Shown one piece after another: positions 54,460 through 63,158 of a stretch of DNA of 64,000 nucleotides. The first letter of the stretch is position 1; every line of letters starts with the position of its first letter. Under the pieces are notes generated by a model. That model was not told the DNA's origin. It searched no databases and saw only the letters and a list, made by a program, of their open reading frames with translations. The DNA is from Halobellus captivus (GTDB lineage: Archaea > Halobacteriota > Halobacteria > Halobacteriales > Haloferacaceae): NCBI RefSeq assembly GCF_003697845.1, contig NZ_RDQE01000003.1:87174-151173 (forward strand), in the 5' to 3' direction. The position numbers and the translations under genes are program-made.

Positions 54460-56820
54460 GTGCCGACCTCCGCCGCCGCTTCCGCCGTTCACGGCAACGA
54501 TCGAACCACCCACGGCGTCGGCGAGTACCGTCGACGCGACACTGTTTCGATCGTCGACAACGTGGTCGTTTCACGGCGCCCGTTGACCGCAACCCGGATC
54601 AACGATGCCGCCATCTCGCTGCTCCACGAACTCGACGACGACAATTTCCGAACACCTGCCAGCGTCGCCGCTGAGACGAATCACGACCTCGAGACTATCC
54701 ACCGCCTGTTCGAGCGTCTCGCAGCACGGGACTTCTTGGAGTGGCAGCCCTCACGAGATCCCGATCACCAGCCACCAGTGTCGATCGTCATTACGGTTCG
54801 AAACGACCGCGATCATCTCGCACGCTGTCTCGACACGCTGGCCGAACTGGACTATATCGACTACGAGGTGCTCATCGTCGACGACGGCTCGACTGACGGT
54901 ACGAGGGAGACGGTCACGGGTCATCCGCTTGCCCTCGACGGACGGGTACGGTACATCGAGGTCGGGACTCCCGACGAACCGCTCGGTATCGGCGCCGCGC
55001 GGAATCGTGGCGTCGAGGAGGCGAACCACGAGGTGATCGCGTTCACTGACGCAGATTGTCGCCCGCGATCGACGTGGCTCTCCGAACTCGTACCGTATCT
55101 CGCCACGAACGACGTGGTCGGGGGGCGGATCCGTCCGGCTGGCGAGAGCGCCGCGAGCGTGTACGAAGGGATCAACTCGTCGCTCGACATGGGACGATAC
55201 GCATCACGCGTCGATCCCGACGGCTCCACGCCGTACCTCGCGACCGCGAACCTCGTGGGACGGCGTCGCGTCTTCGAATCGATCCCGTTCCCCGATCGGA
55301 ACATCGCGGAGGACGTCGACGTCTGCTGGCGGGCTCTCGACGCCGGATTCGATGTCGTCTACACGCCCACGGGTATCGTCGAGCACGAGTACCGTGAGAG
55401 CCTGGGTGCGTTCGCCACACGTCGGTCGACGTACGCCGCTTCGGAAGCGCTGCTGGCGTGTGAGTACGGGCGCGACCGCGGCGACCGAGTGGACATCCCG
55501 ATACACCTCCTCCTTTTATTCGCGGGTGTGGCCGTCGCGCTCCTCGGTGACGGTCCGGTCGCGACTGTAGGACTCGTCGGCGCCGGCGTTTTTACCCTCG
55601 CAGCCGTCGGTTACGACGGGTCGCGTGTGAGACGCCGATACAGACGCCTTCCGGGACCGGTGTCTCGTTCCGACGTGCTTCGAAGTCGAATACGAGAGTG
55701 GTTGTCGACGACGTACGCGACGACACGTGAGATAACTCGGTACTATGTGGTTCCGATCCTCCTCGTCGGCGTTGGTATCTGGATCGCCGGCGAGCCTGTA
55801 CTCGCGGTCGGCGTCCTCTGTGGGACAGCAGTAGCAGTCGCGCTCCCGTTTGCCGTCGAATACCGTGTTCACGACCCGGACACGTCGATCACGGAATACG
55901 GCCTGTATTACCTCGCGGATCACTTCGGATACCAGCACGGTGCCTATCGTGGGACGTTCGAACACCGTACTGCCGCCCACCTCGATCCGCGAGGGCGCTT
56001 CCGTCTCGTCGGACCTGGCACTGGAATGCTCACTCGTTTCCGATCGATCCGGAAAGAGGACGGAGACCCGTTCCGCTCAGTGACTGTGGGCGACGTCACG
56101 GCACGCTTTCACGTCCAATCGAGCGCGGAGCGGTGGTGGTTCGAGTCGACATCGCTCCGCGGAGAACGGTTGGTGCTCCGAGATCTGCTCGAACGGATCG
56201 ATTCCGACGACGTGTTCCTCGACATCGGCGCGAACATCGGCCTGTACAGTTGTCTCGTCGGCTGTACGCTCGACGACGGCACCGTCGTTCCCGTCGAGCC
56301 GCATCCAGAGAATGCAGCACGGCTAGCCGAGAACCTCGTGGCGAACGATATCGATACGGACGTCGTTCGGCGTGCCCTCGGTGGTGCGGCCCGAAACGGG
56401 ACACTCTCGGCGGCGGACGAGCCACCGGGAACAGGGACTCCTGCCCTCGTCGGCAACACGCCGTTACCGGACGGTGCGACCGTGGACACCGATGAGAACA
56501 CCGTCGAGACGCCAGTCGTCACTGGCGACTCTTTGGTCTCGGCAGGCGAGATACCACGGCCATCGATCGTCAAGATTGACGTGGAAGGAGCGGAGGCGGC
56601 TGTCATCGAGGGTCTCTCGGTAACTCTGTCGACACCGGCTTGTCGGCTCGTCTACTGCGAGGTACATCCGGAAGGATTGAAGCAACGAAACCGCGAGCCT
56701 GACGATATCCGCGAAGCGCTCCGTAATCGGGGCTACGATGTCGAGACGGTACAGGAGCTATCGGACGGTCGGACGATTCTCAGAGCCAAGGTGGTAACAC
56801 CCGCCAAGGGCTTGCAGTAG
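54460..56820 (+). CDS. mftF: MftF glycosyltransferase fused to FkbM-type methyltransferase
   Basis: 786 residues from a GTG 3 bp after mftC. Residues about 25-98 form a small PqqD-like helical domain. The GT2 domain (about 106-330) begins VSIVITVRND, with Asp-Asp 141-142, TDADC 196-200 and the AEDVD motif 283-287. Four hydrophobic helices occupy about 347-466. After a linker, residues about 540-775 form an FkbM methyltransferase: DDVFLDIGANIGLYS (SAM loop, about 583-597), VPVEPHPENAARL and IVKIDVEGAEAAVIEGL. MftF adds glucose units to mycofactocin. The methyltransferase probably caps a glycan, comparable to mycobacterial MftM, which is separate. Confidence 0.85.
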   Translation: MPTSAAASAVHGNDRTTHGVGEYRRRDTVSIVDNVVVSRRPLTATRINDAAISLLHELDDDNFRTPASVAAETNHDLETIHRLFERLAARDFLEWQPSRDPDHQPPVSIVITVRNDRDHLARCLDTLAELDYIDYEVLIVDDGSTDGTRETVTGHPLALDGRVRYIEVGTPDEPLGIGAARNRGVEEANHEVIAFTDADCRPRSTWLSELVPYLATNDVVGGRIRPAGESAASVYEGINSSLDMGRYASRVDPDGSTPYLATANLVGRRRVFESIPFPDRNIAEDVDVCWRALDAGFDVVYTPTGIVEHEYRESLGAFATRRSTYAASEALLACEYGRDRGDRVDIPIHLLLLFAGVAVALLGDGPVATVGLVGAGVFTLAAVGYDGSRVRRRYRRLPGPVSRSDVLRSRIREWLSTTYATTREITRYYVVPILLVGVGIWIAGEPVLAVGVLCGTAVAVALPFAVEYRVHDPDTSITEYGLYYLADHFGYQHGAYRGTFEHRTAAHLDPRGRFRLVGPGTGMLTRFRSIRKEDGDPFRSVTVGDVTARFHVQSSAERWWFESTSLRGERLVLRDLLERIDSDDVFLDIGANIGLYSCLVGCTLDDGTVVPVEPHPENAARLAENLVANDIDTDVVRRALGGAARNGTLSAADEPPGTGTPALVGNTPLPDGATVDTDENTVETPVVTGDSLVSAGEIPRPSIVKIDVEGAEAAVIEGLSVTLSTPACRLVYCEVHPEGLKQRNREPDDIREALRNRGYDVETVQELSDGRTILRAKVVTPAKGLQ

Positions 56821-57046
56821 TTCAGGAGGTGCGAACGCTCGCTTTCGATGGTGGGAGAAACGCCAGCGTGCGTACGGGGATATATTGAACCTCTTTGTCG
56901 TCGGATAGGGCCGTGCCAAAAGTCATTGATAGAATATATAACGGTCAATAGGGAATTTTCCCAAATAGTTAAAAGAGATGGTTGGTATCATTCTTGTGGG
57001 GACAGATAGCATGGACCACTCGAACATCTGTCTCCGGTGAATGCCA
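56821..57046. promoter_or_regulatory. Promoter region of the tandem dehydrogenases
   Basis: 226 bp between mftF and the first dehydrogenase. AGAATATATAAC (about 56931-56942) is a strong TATA-like box. An inverted repeat GGGAA-TT-TTCCC (56951-56962) lies just downstream and an AT-rich run follows. The ATG is about 100 bp beyond the TATA, giving a leader of roughly 80 nt. Regulator unknown. Confidence 0.45.
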
Positions 57047-57868
57047 ATGCCAACGTACGATTTTAGCGGGAAGGTCGCGTTCGTCACCGGTGGCGGACGG
57101 GGTCAGGGACGCTCACACGCACAGCACTACGCGAAACACGGCGCCGACGTCGTCGTCACCGATATCTGCGAAAACATCGGAACGAACCCCTACGAACTCA
57201 GCACGAGCGACGATCTCGCCGAGACGGCGAGCCTCGTCGAGGACGAGGGGCAGGAGGCGCTGGCGATCGAGATGGACGTTCGAGACGAGAGCGACGTCGA
57301 AGCCGCCGTCGACGAGGCGCTCGACGAGTTCGGCCGGATCGATATCCTCGCCAACAACGCCGGAATCTTCAACGCATCGGAGGCGACGGAAATGGACGAG
57401 GCGATGTGGGACGAGATGATCGACACGAACCTGAAGGGCGTGTGGCTCTGTAGTAAGCATGTCGGCCAGCATTTCATCGACCGCGGCGACGGCGGTAAGA
57501 TCGTCACGACCTCTTCGACTGCGGGCTTCGTTGGAACACCGGCGAACGGCCACTACGTTGCGACCAAACACGGAGTACGCGGCCTGACGAAGACGCTGGC
57601 GCTGGAACTCGCCGAGTACGACGTCAACGTCAACGCCGTCGCACCGACCGGTATCGACACGCCGATGATCTCCGGTTACGTCGAGTCGTACGGCGAGGAG
57701 ATGCTCAATCAGATCGCTGAGCTGACCGGACCCTTCAACGTTTTCGGTGACGGGGGAATGATCGAGGCGAAAGACATCAGCGAGGCATACATGTGGCTCT
57801 CCAGCGACGCCGCACGCTACGTCACCGGGATCACGCTCCCGGTCGACGCCGGAATGCTCGCGAAGTGA
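57047..57868 (+). CDS. Mycofactocin-coupled SDR nicotinoprotein dehydrogenase 1
   Basis: 273 residues. The SDR motif TGGGRGQG (residues 14-21), NNAG, Ser156/157, Tyr170 and Lys174 (YVATK) are complete. The extra segment between the Rossmann Asp (DI-CENIG...) and MDVRD (about residues 41-78) is the insertion typical of mycofactocin-associated SDRs, thought to hold NAD so tightly that an external acceptor is needed. ATG 57047 is chosen over 57041 because it aligns with the next gene (MPEYDFSGKV). Substrate alcohol unknown. Confidence 0.85.
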   Translation: MPTYDFSGKVAFVTGGGRGQGRSHAQHYAKHGADVVVTDICENIGTNPYELSTSDDLAETASLVEDEGQEALAIEMDVRDESDVEAAVDEALDEFGRIDILANNAGIFNASEATEMDEAMWDEMIDTNLKGVWLCSKHVGQHFIDRGDGGKIVTTSSTAGFVGTPANGHYVATKHGVRGLTKTLALELAEYDVNVNAVAPTGIDTPMISGYVESYGEEMLNQIAELTGPFNVFGDGGMIEAKDISEAYMWLSSDAARYVTGITLPVDAGMLAK

Positions 57869-57890
57869 CCGACCAGTTAAGCTACAGACG

Positions 57891-58712
57891 ATGCCAGAGT
57901 ACGACTTCAGCGGCAAGGTGGCGTTCGTCACCGGCGCCGCACACGGCCAAGGACGATCGCACGCACAGCACTACGCGAGACACGGTGCCGACGTCGTCGT
58001 CACCGATATCGCCGAGAACATGGAGACTGTTCCATACGATCTCGGCACCCAGGACGAGTTGACGGAGACGGCGAGCCTCGTCGAGGACGAGGGGCAGGAG
58101 GCGCTGGCGATCGAGATGGACGTCCGTGACGAGGCCAAGGTCGAGGCCGCCGTCAACGAGGCGCTCGACGAGTTCGGCCGGATCGACATCCTCGCCAACA
58201 ACGCCGGGATCGCTCATTTCTGTGAGCTCGTCGAGATGGACGAGGCGATGTGGGACGAGATGCTTGACACGAACCTGAAGGGCGTGTGGCTCTGTGCGAA
58301 ACACGTCGGCCAGCACTTCATTGACCGTGGCGACGGCGGCAAGATCGTCTCCACGTCGTCCATCTACGGGAAGGTAGCAGGACCCGGTTCCGGTCACTAC
58401 ATCGCCGCGAAACACGGCGTATTGGGGTTGACGAAGACGTTAGCGCTTGAGCTGGCCGAGTACGACGTCAACGTCAACGCCGTCTGCCCGACCGGCGTCG
58501 ACACGCCGATGATCACCGGAGTGACGGAAGCGTACGGAGCGGAGCCACTGGAGGCCGCAACGGACATGACCGGTCCCTGGAACATCTTCAGTGACGGGGG
58601 AATGATCGAGGCGAAAGACATCAGCGAAGCGTACATGTGGCTCTCCAGCGAAGCCGCACGCTACGTCACCGGGATCGGACTCCCCGTCGACGCGGGAATG
58701 CTCGCAAAGTGA
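57891..58712 (+). CDS. Mycofactocin-coupled SDR nicotinoprotein dehydrogenase 2
   Basis: 273 residues, same length as its neighbour and very similar throughout, except near the active site (SSIYGKVAGPGSGHYIAAK with Tyr170, Lys174) and 205-240. TGAAHGQG forms the dinucleotide loop. The insertion after DIAENME is retained. It is 22 bp downstream of the first copy, indicating tandem duplication; differences around the substrate pocket suggest different alcohols. Confidence 0.85.
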   Translation: MPEYDFSGKVAFVTGAAHGQGRSHAQHYARHGADVVVTDIAENMETVPYDLGTQDELTETASLVEDEGQEALAIEMDVRDEAKVEAAVNEALDEFGRIDILANNAGIAHFCELVEMDEAMWDEMLDTNLKGVWLCAKHVGQHFIDRGDGGKIVSTSSIYGKVAGPGSGHYIAAKHGVLGLTKTLALELAEYDVNVNAVCPTGVDTPMITGVTEAYGAEPLEAATDMTGPWNIFSDGGMIEAKDISEAYMWLSSEAARYVTGIGLPVDAGMLAK

Positions 58713-58734
58713 GCCCTAACGGCTTCGAGCAATC

Positions 58735-58758
58735 GATTTTTTCGGTGTGGTTATTTTT
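58735..58758 (+). terminator. T-rich transcription terminator
   Basis: Two T-runs (GATTTTTT and TTATTTTTG) lie 22 bp and 40 bp after the second dehydrogenase stop, between convergent operons. T-tracts such as these terminate archaeal transcription. Confidence 0.5.
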
Positions 58759-58816
58759 GGACGCTCGTCTATCGGGTGCTCGAATACCACCGGCCGAGTG
58801 CTCGGTTCCGTCTCAC

Positions 58817-59674
58817 CTAGAGCAGGCCGTTCCGCTGGAGGTACGCTACGACCTGCTCCGCCGCCTCCTCGGGTGACGCGTCGATCCGCTCGCCGGCGCT
58901 TGTACCGTCCTCGGTCCCGCGACCGAGCATCCGGTAGATCCGCTCCTCGACGGTCCCCGTTCGCGGCGGGCGCCCCCGCCCCCAGCGCTCGTTTGGTGTC
59001 ACGTCTTCCACCGTCGCGGCACCGACGCTCATTGAAAACCGGGACTCGCCCGGCGCGACGTCCGACAGCGCCACGGTCTCGATGTCGGCCTGCTGCCCGT
59101 CGATGACGGTCGACAGGGGCGCTCGGTCGGGATCGGTGTAGCCGGCATCGACCCCGAACACGGCAGGGGGTTCGACGGCGACTGCCTCCTGCCGGCCGAT
59201 CGCTAGCTTCCGCTGAACGGCGAGTTCGTCCTGCTCGACAACGACGTCCGCGTCGAGGTTCGACGCCCCGAGTTGCGTCATCCGGGTTGCGGTCGGCCAG
59301 TCCAGATGCTCCCCGACGAACGTCGCGATCTCGGAACCGACGAACGACGACGACTGCCCGACTACGACGAGGTCCGGGGACTCGCGAGCAACGACGCGGG
59401 CCAGCACGGTCGCGTACTTGTCGCCGGCGGCGTCCTCGATCGGATCGTACTCGACGTGCAGTCCCGAATCGGCCCCGCGTTCGAGCGCGGTCCGGACGCA
59501 GCCCCGGGCGGGCTCACCGCCGATCCCGACGGCCGTTACCTCGTCGGCGACGTCGCGAGCAGCCGCGAGCGCGACATGGTCGTCGATGCTCAGCTGGTGC
59601 CGATACGGCTCCGCGTTCCCGTCCCGGTCGACCACGCGGTGTGGCTCCGGTCGGGTAGTGACGATCGCCTTCAT
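58817..59674 (-). CDS. etfB: Electron transfer flavoprotein beta subunit (FixA-like)
   Basis: 285 residues. KAIVTTRPEPHRVVDRDGNAEPYRHQLSIDDHVALAAARDVAD, ARVVARESPDLVVVGQSSSFVGSEIATFVGEHLDWPTATRM and the recognition-loop type ELAVQRKLAIGRQEAVAVEPPAVFGVD match EtfB. It pairs with EtfA (62138-63142) to carry FAD-bound electrons. Last gene of the minus-strand operon; start overlaps the upstream dehydrogenase stop by 4 bp. Confidence 0.85.
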   Translation of the reverse strand: MKAIVTTRPEPHRVVDRDGNAEPYRHQLSIDDHVALAAARDVADEVTAVGIGGEPARGCVRTALERGADSGLHVEYDPIEDAAGDKYATVLARVVARESPDLVVVGQSSSFVGSEIATFVGEHLDWPTATRMTQLGASNLDADVVVEQDELAVQRKLAIGRQEAVAVEPPAVFGVDAGYTDPDRAPLSTVIDGQQADIETVALSDVAPGESRFSMSVGAATVEDVTPNERWGRGRPPRTGTVEERIYRMLGRGTEDGTSAGERIDASPEEAAEQVVAYLQRNGLL

Positions 59675-60450
59675 CGCGCCGTGTACCCCCCGTCGACCGG
59701 GATCGTCGCCCCGGTGACGAACGCCGCGTCCTCCGACGCCAAAAACGCGATCGCACGGCCAACGTCCGCCGGGTCGGCGATCCCCAGCGGCGTCTCCTCG
59801 ATCATCTCCTCGGTCGTGGTGGGGAGGTCCTCGTCGCTCTCCTCGGCCAGCGCCTGCTCCAGCATCGGCGTCTCCACGATTCCGGGGCAGATCGTGTTGG
59901 CCCGGATCTCGGGGGCGTACTCGACGGCGATGGAACGGGTCAGCGAAACCAGCGCCCCCTTCGTCGCCGTGTAGATGTCCATCCCCGGCTCCGCGATCAG
60001 CGCCGCGATCGAGGCGTTGTTCACCACGACGCCTGTGCCGTCGCCGGTGTCGAGCATCGCGGGAATCGCGTGCTTGCAGGCGTACATCGGCCCCTTGAGG
60101 TTCACACCCGTCAGGAACTCGTAGGCCTCGTCCTCGAACTCGGCGATCGGTCCGTCGGCCTCCTGCGAGGCGACGGCGGCGTTGTTCACCAGTATGTCGA
60201 CGCTTCCGAACGCCTCCTCTGCGTGTCCGACCATCGCCGCCACGGCATCCTCGTCACTGACGTCGGTCTCGACGAATGAGGCGTCCCCATCCTCCTCTGC
60301 AGTGATGACTGCCGCCAAGGCTTCGCCGTCCTCGACTGCGAGGTCCGCGACGACGACGTCCGCACCGCGCTTGGCGAGGGTTTCGCACGTCGCCGCGCCG
60401 ATGCCACTCGCGCCGCCAGTCACGATCGCCGTCCGGTCGTTTAGGTACAT
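59671..60450 (-). CDS. Short-chain dehydrogenase/reductase
   Basis: 259 residues. TGGASGIGAA (12-21), NNAA, catalytic Ser in NASIAALIAEPGMDIYTATK with Tyr/Lys. It lacks the mycofactocin-type insertion, so it is a classical NAD(P)-exchanging SDR, such as a 3-hydroxyacyl/alcohol dehydrogenase. Embedded in the ETF operon, it may act on the same substrates. Confidence 0.87.
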   Translation of the reverse strand: MYLNDRTAIVTGGASGIGAATCETLAKRGADVVVADLAVEDGEALAAVITAEEDGDASFVETDVSDEDAVAAMVGHAEEAFGSVDILVNNAAVASQEADGPIAEFEDEAYEFLTGVNLKGPMYACKHAIPAMLDTGDGTGVVVNNASIAALIAEPGMDIYTATKGALVSLTRSIAVEYAPEIRANTICPGIVETPMLEQALAEESDEDLPTTTEEMIEETPLGIADPADVGRAIAFLASEDAAFVTGATIPVDGGYTAR

Positions 60451-60452
60451 AG

Positions 60453-60743
60453 TCAGCCGAAGTCGAACTCGACTCCCTTTCCGCCCTCAGCCTTCGACCA
60501 AGAGACTGCGCCCTTGTCGGGATCGTTCGCACAGAACACCATGCAAGCGCCACACTCCACACATGGCTCGTACGCGAAGTAGATCCCACCCTCCTGATCC
60601 TCTTGATAGTCGAAGCACTGCGCGGGACAGAGGTGTAGGCAGGGCTTGTCTTCACAGGTGATACACTGCTCGTTGTCGACGGTGATGTGGGCGTCCTCGC
60701 TCACGTCCCAGTTCACCGTCTCCAGGTCGTCCTGAACACTCAT
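60453..60743 (-). CDS. fixX: FixX-type ferredoxin
   Basis: 96 residues. Two Cys groups: CITCEDKPCLHLCPAQCF and CVECGACMVFCANDP. The FixX/ETF-QO iron-sulfur domain holds one 4Fe-4S cluster and accompanies FixC. The gene precedes the SDR by 2 bp. Confidence 0.9.
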   Translation of the reverse strand: MSVQDDLETVNWDVSEDAHITVDNEQCITCEDKPCLHLCPAQCFDYQEDQEGGIYFAYEPCVECGACMVFCANDPDKGAVSWSKAEGGKGVEFDFG

Positions 60744-60827
60744 CGCGCGATACCCCCACTGGCCGTACTCCGTGTTGTGTGTGAATTCATAGCTATGTAT
60801 TCGTGTCTACAGGTATTGCTTTTTGGG

Positions 60828-62141
60828 TCACAGCGATCTGAACCCCCGGTAGCCGTCCTTGACGAGATCGAGGAGTCCCGCGTCACTTCGCCGGAACGCG
60901 CGATACGCCTGTCGCCACGTTAGTCCCGTGGCGTCGGTCTCCGCGGAGTACATCGCCCTGAGCGTCTCGGTCGCGATCCCCGGGTACGCGTCGTACATCC
61001 GCTCGTTCTTCAGGAACTTCGGAAGGTGACGGTGCTGTTTCATGTCCTGCAGCACGTACGAGTTCTCGAGCCGGTCATCGTACCGCCGACCGAACGCGTC
61101 CCAGTTCCCGTCGGCCTCGCACTCGATCGCGGCCTCGGCCGCGACGAGACCGCTCTTGATGCCGTAGTCGAGCCCGCGGAACGTGTACCCCTTGTTGAGC
61201 ACGAGGCCCGCGGCGTCGCCGACGAGTGCGACCCGCCGGTCCTGTCGGTCCGGAAGGGTGTCGTAGGAGTGTTCCGGCACCAGAATGCCCTGGTACTCCT
61301 CGACGGCGTCACCCTGGACGTACGGTCGGACGGTGTCCAGTTCCATGAACTCCTCCAGCAGTCCGTACAGGGGTGTCCCGGAGTCGCCGTACCCCTCGTC
61401 GCCCAGCCAGCGGAGCGTCTCGAGGCCGCCGACCGCGCCGACGGAGATGTACTCGTCGAACGTGTAGATGAAGTAGCCGATCGTCGGCGCGCCCTCGGGG
61501 AAGCCGGTGTAGATGTACGCGGCCCCCTCATCGCTGTCGAGGTTGAACCGCCGGTCAATCTCGTTGCGGCCGACGTCGACGACCTTCTTCACCGACAGCG
61601 CCATGTCCTCGTTGCGCATCGTGCGCTGGATCCCGGTCCTCCGACCGACCGTAGTGTTCACGCCGTCGGCGCCGATGACCGCGTCACAGACGATGTCGCC
61701 GTCCAGGCGGTCGGTGTGGACGATCGCCCGATCGTCCTCCTGGGTTACGTCCTGCACCGACGTCTCAGAGACGAACGTCACCCCGTGCTCGACCGCGCGG
61801 TCGACGAACCACCGGTCGAACTTCCCAAGCATCAGCGTGTAGTTTGGCTCTTCACGGAGTTCGAGGTCGCGGTAGCCGATCGACACCTCAGCGTCGCCGT
61901 GGAGAAGCTTGATGTTGTGTTCGACCACGTGGCGCTCCAGCGGCGCCTCCTCGGGGAACCCCGGCAGCAGGTCGTCGAGGATACTGCCGTAGAGCACGCC
62001 ACCGGTCACGTTCTTCATCCCGGGCTGTTTGGCCCGTTCGACCAGCGCGACGTCGAACTCCTCGTCGGCGAGCTTGTACGCGGCCGCGACGCCGGCACGG
62101 CCCGCGCCGACGACCACCACGTCGAAGGCGGCGTCGGTCAT
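60828..62141 (-). CDS. fixC: FixC-type electron transfer flavoprotein:quinone oxidoreductase
   Basis: 437 residues. DVVVVGAGRAGVAAAYKLADEEFDVALVERAKQPGMKNVTGGVLY binds FAD. GDAAGLVLNKGYTFRGLDYGIKSGLVAAEAA is the FixC/ETF-QO membrane/quinone-facing motif, as in the FixABCX complex. With FixX it takes electrons from the ETF to quinone. The start overlaps the EtfA stop by 4 bp. Confidence 0.9.
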   Translation of the reverse strand: MTDAAFDVVVVGAGRAGVAAAYKLADEEFDVALVERAKQPGMKNVTGGVLYGSILDDLLPGFPEEAPLERHVVEHNIKLLHGDAEVSIGYRDLELREEPNYTLMLGKFDRWFVDRAVEHGVTFVSETSVQDVTQEDDRAIVHTDRLDGDIVCDAVIGADGVNTTVGRRTGIQRTMRNEDMALSVKKVVDVGRNEIDRRFNLDSDEGAAYIYTGFPEGAPTIGYFIYTFDEYISVGAVGGLETLRWLGDEGYGDSGTPLYGLLEEFMELDTVRPYVQGDAVEEYQGILVPEHSYDTLPDRQDRRVALVGDAAGLVLNKGYTFRGLDYGIKSGLVAAEAAIECEADGNWDAFGRRYDDRLENSYVLQDMKQHRHLPKFLKNERMYDAYPGIATETLRAMYSAETDATGLTWRQAYRAFRRSDAGLLDLVKDGYRGFRSL

Positions 62142-63142
62142 TCGGCCACCCCCTCGGCCGTCGCCGACTCGTCGTCGGCTCTGGCGCGGCGGACCGCCTC
62201 GGCCAGCGCGGGGCCGTACTCGTAGGCGTCGCCGACGATACCGATATCGGCGAAGTTGAAGATCCGCGCGTCGGGATCGGTGTTGATCGGGATCAGGTGG
62301 TCGGCGTTCACCGAGCGCATGTGGTACGAGTCACCCGAGATCGCGCAGGGGACGTACAGCTCCACGTCGATCTCCTTGCCCGTCACGCCGATCTGCCGGT
62401 CGTAGGGGACCCACCCTTCGTCCGACGGCGGGCGGGAGGCCCCGACGGCGGCACCGAACGCGTCGGCGAGCTCATCGATCAGCTCGAACCCGTCCGCGCC
62501 GCCGAGGCCGAACCCGCCGGCGACGATGCGCCGCGCCTTCGAGAGGTCGTCCTCCGGGACTTCGAGCGTCTCGACGTGTCGGAGCCGGTCGTCGTCGGTC
62601 ACGTCGACCTCGACCGTTCGGCCCGTGGGATCGCCCTCGGGCGGCTGGTCGGGCGTCCCCAGCGCTTCGGTGTTCAGCGTCACGACGGGTGGCTCCCGCT
62701 CGAAGGCGAACTCCGCGTACGCACGGCCGCCGTAGGCGGGTCGCCCCCCGAGCAGTTCGCCATCCCGCACGCGGAGCAGACAGTCGGTGACGCAGACCCC
62801 TCGCTGACGGCGCGCCGTCGCCGCCGCGAGGTCGGCGCCATCGGCAGTGTCGGGCAACAGGACGGCACGGGCATCCTCGGTGAGTTCGGCCAGCGCTTGC
62901 GACCGTGCGTGGACACCCGCCGCGCCCGAGGCAAACGTGCCGGCCGGCCGGGTCACGTGCAGTACCTCGTCAGGGGACCCTGCCGCCACGTCGTCCGGCG
63001 CGACGATGCCGTCGAAGGCGACGGCGAAGACATCGGGCGGCTCGGAGACCGAGTCCGCGTCACCGAGCGCCTCGGCGAGTCGGTGCGCTTCGTCCAGCAG
63101 TGCGATATCGTCCGCGTCGGGAACCGCAACGATCTGGCTCAT
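62138..63142 (-). CDS. etfA: Electron transfer flavoprotein alpha subunit (FixB-like)
   Basis: 334 residues. The N-terminal half has VAVPDADDIALLDEAHRLAEALGD; the C-terminal FAD domain reads RRIVAGGFGLGGADGFELIDELADAFGAAVGASRPPSDEGWVPYDRQIGVTGKEIDVELYVPCAISGDSYHMRSVNADHLIPINTDPDARIFNFADIGIVGD, diagnostic of EtfA. Unlike usual EtfA, the sequence is HMRSV-type at the conserved HLAGM position; still EtfA-like. Confidence 0.88.
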   Translation of the reverse strand: MSQIVAVPDADDIALLDEAHRLAEALGDADSVSEPPDVFAVAFDGIVAPDDVAAGSPDEVLHVTRPAGTFASGAAGVHARSQALAELTEDARAVLLPDTADGADLAAATARRQRGVCVTDCLLRVRDGELLGGRPAYGGRAYAEFAFEREPPVVTLNTEALGTPDQPPEGDPTGRTVEVDVTDDDRLRHVETLEVPEDDLSKARRIVAGGFGLGGADGFELIDELADAFGAAVGASRPPSDEGWVPYDRQIGVTGKEIDVELYVPCAISGDSYHMRSVNADHLIPINTDPDARIFNFADIGIVGDAYEYGPALAEAVRRARADDESATAEGVAE

Positions 63143-63158
63143 AGTTGATCCCTCGAAG

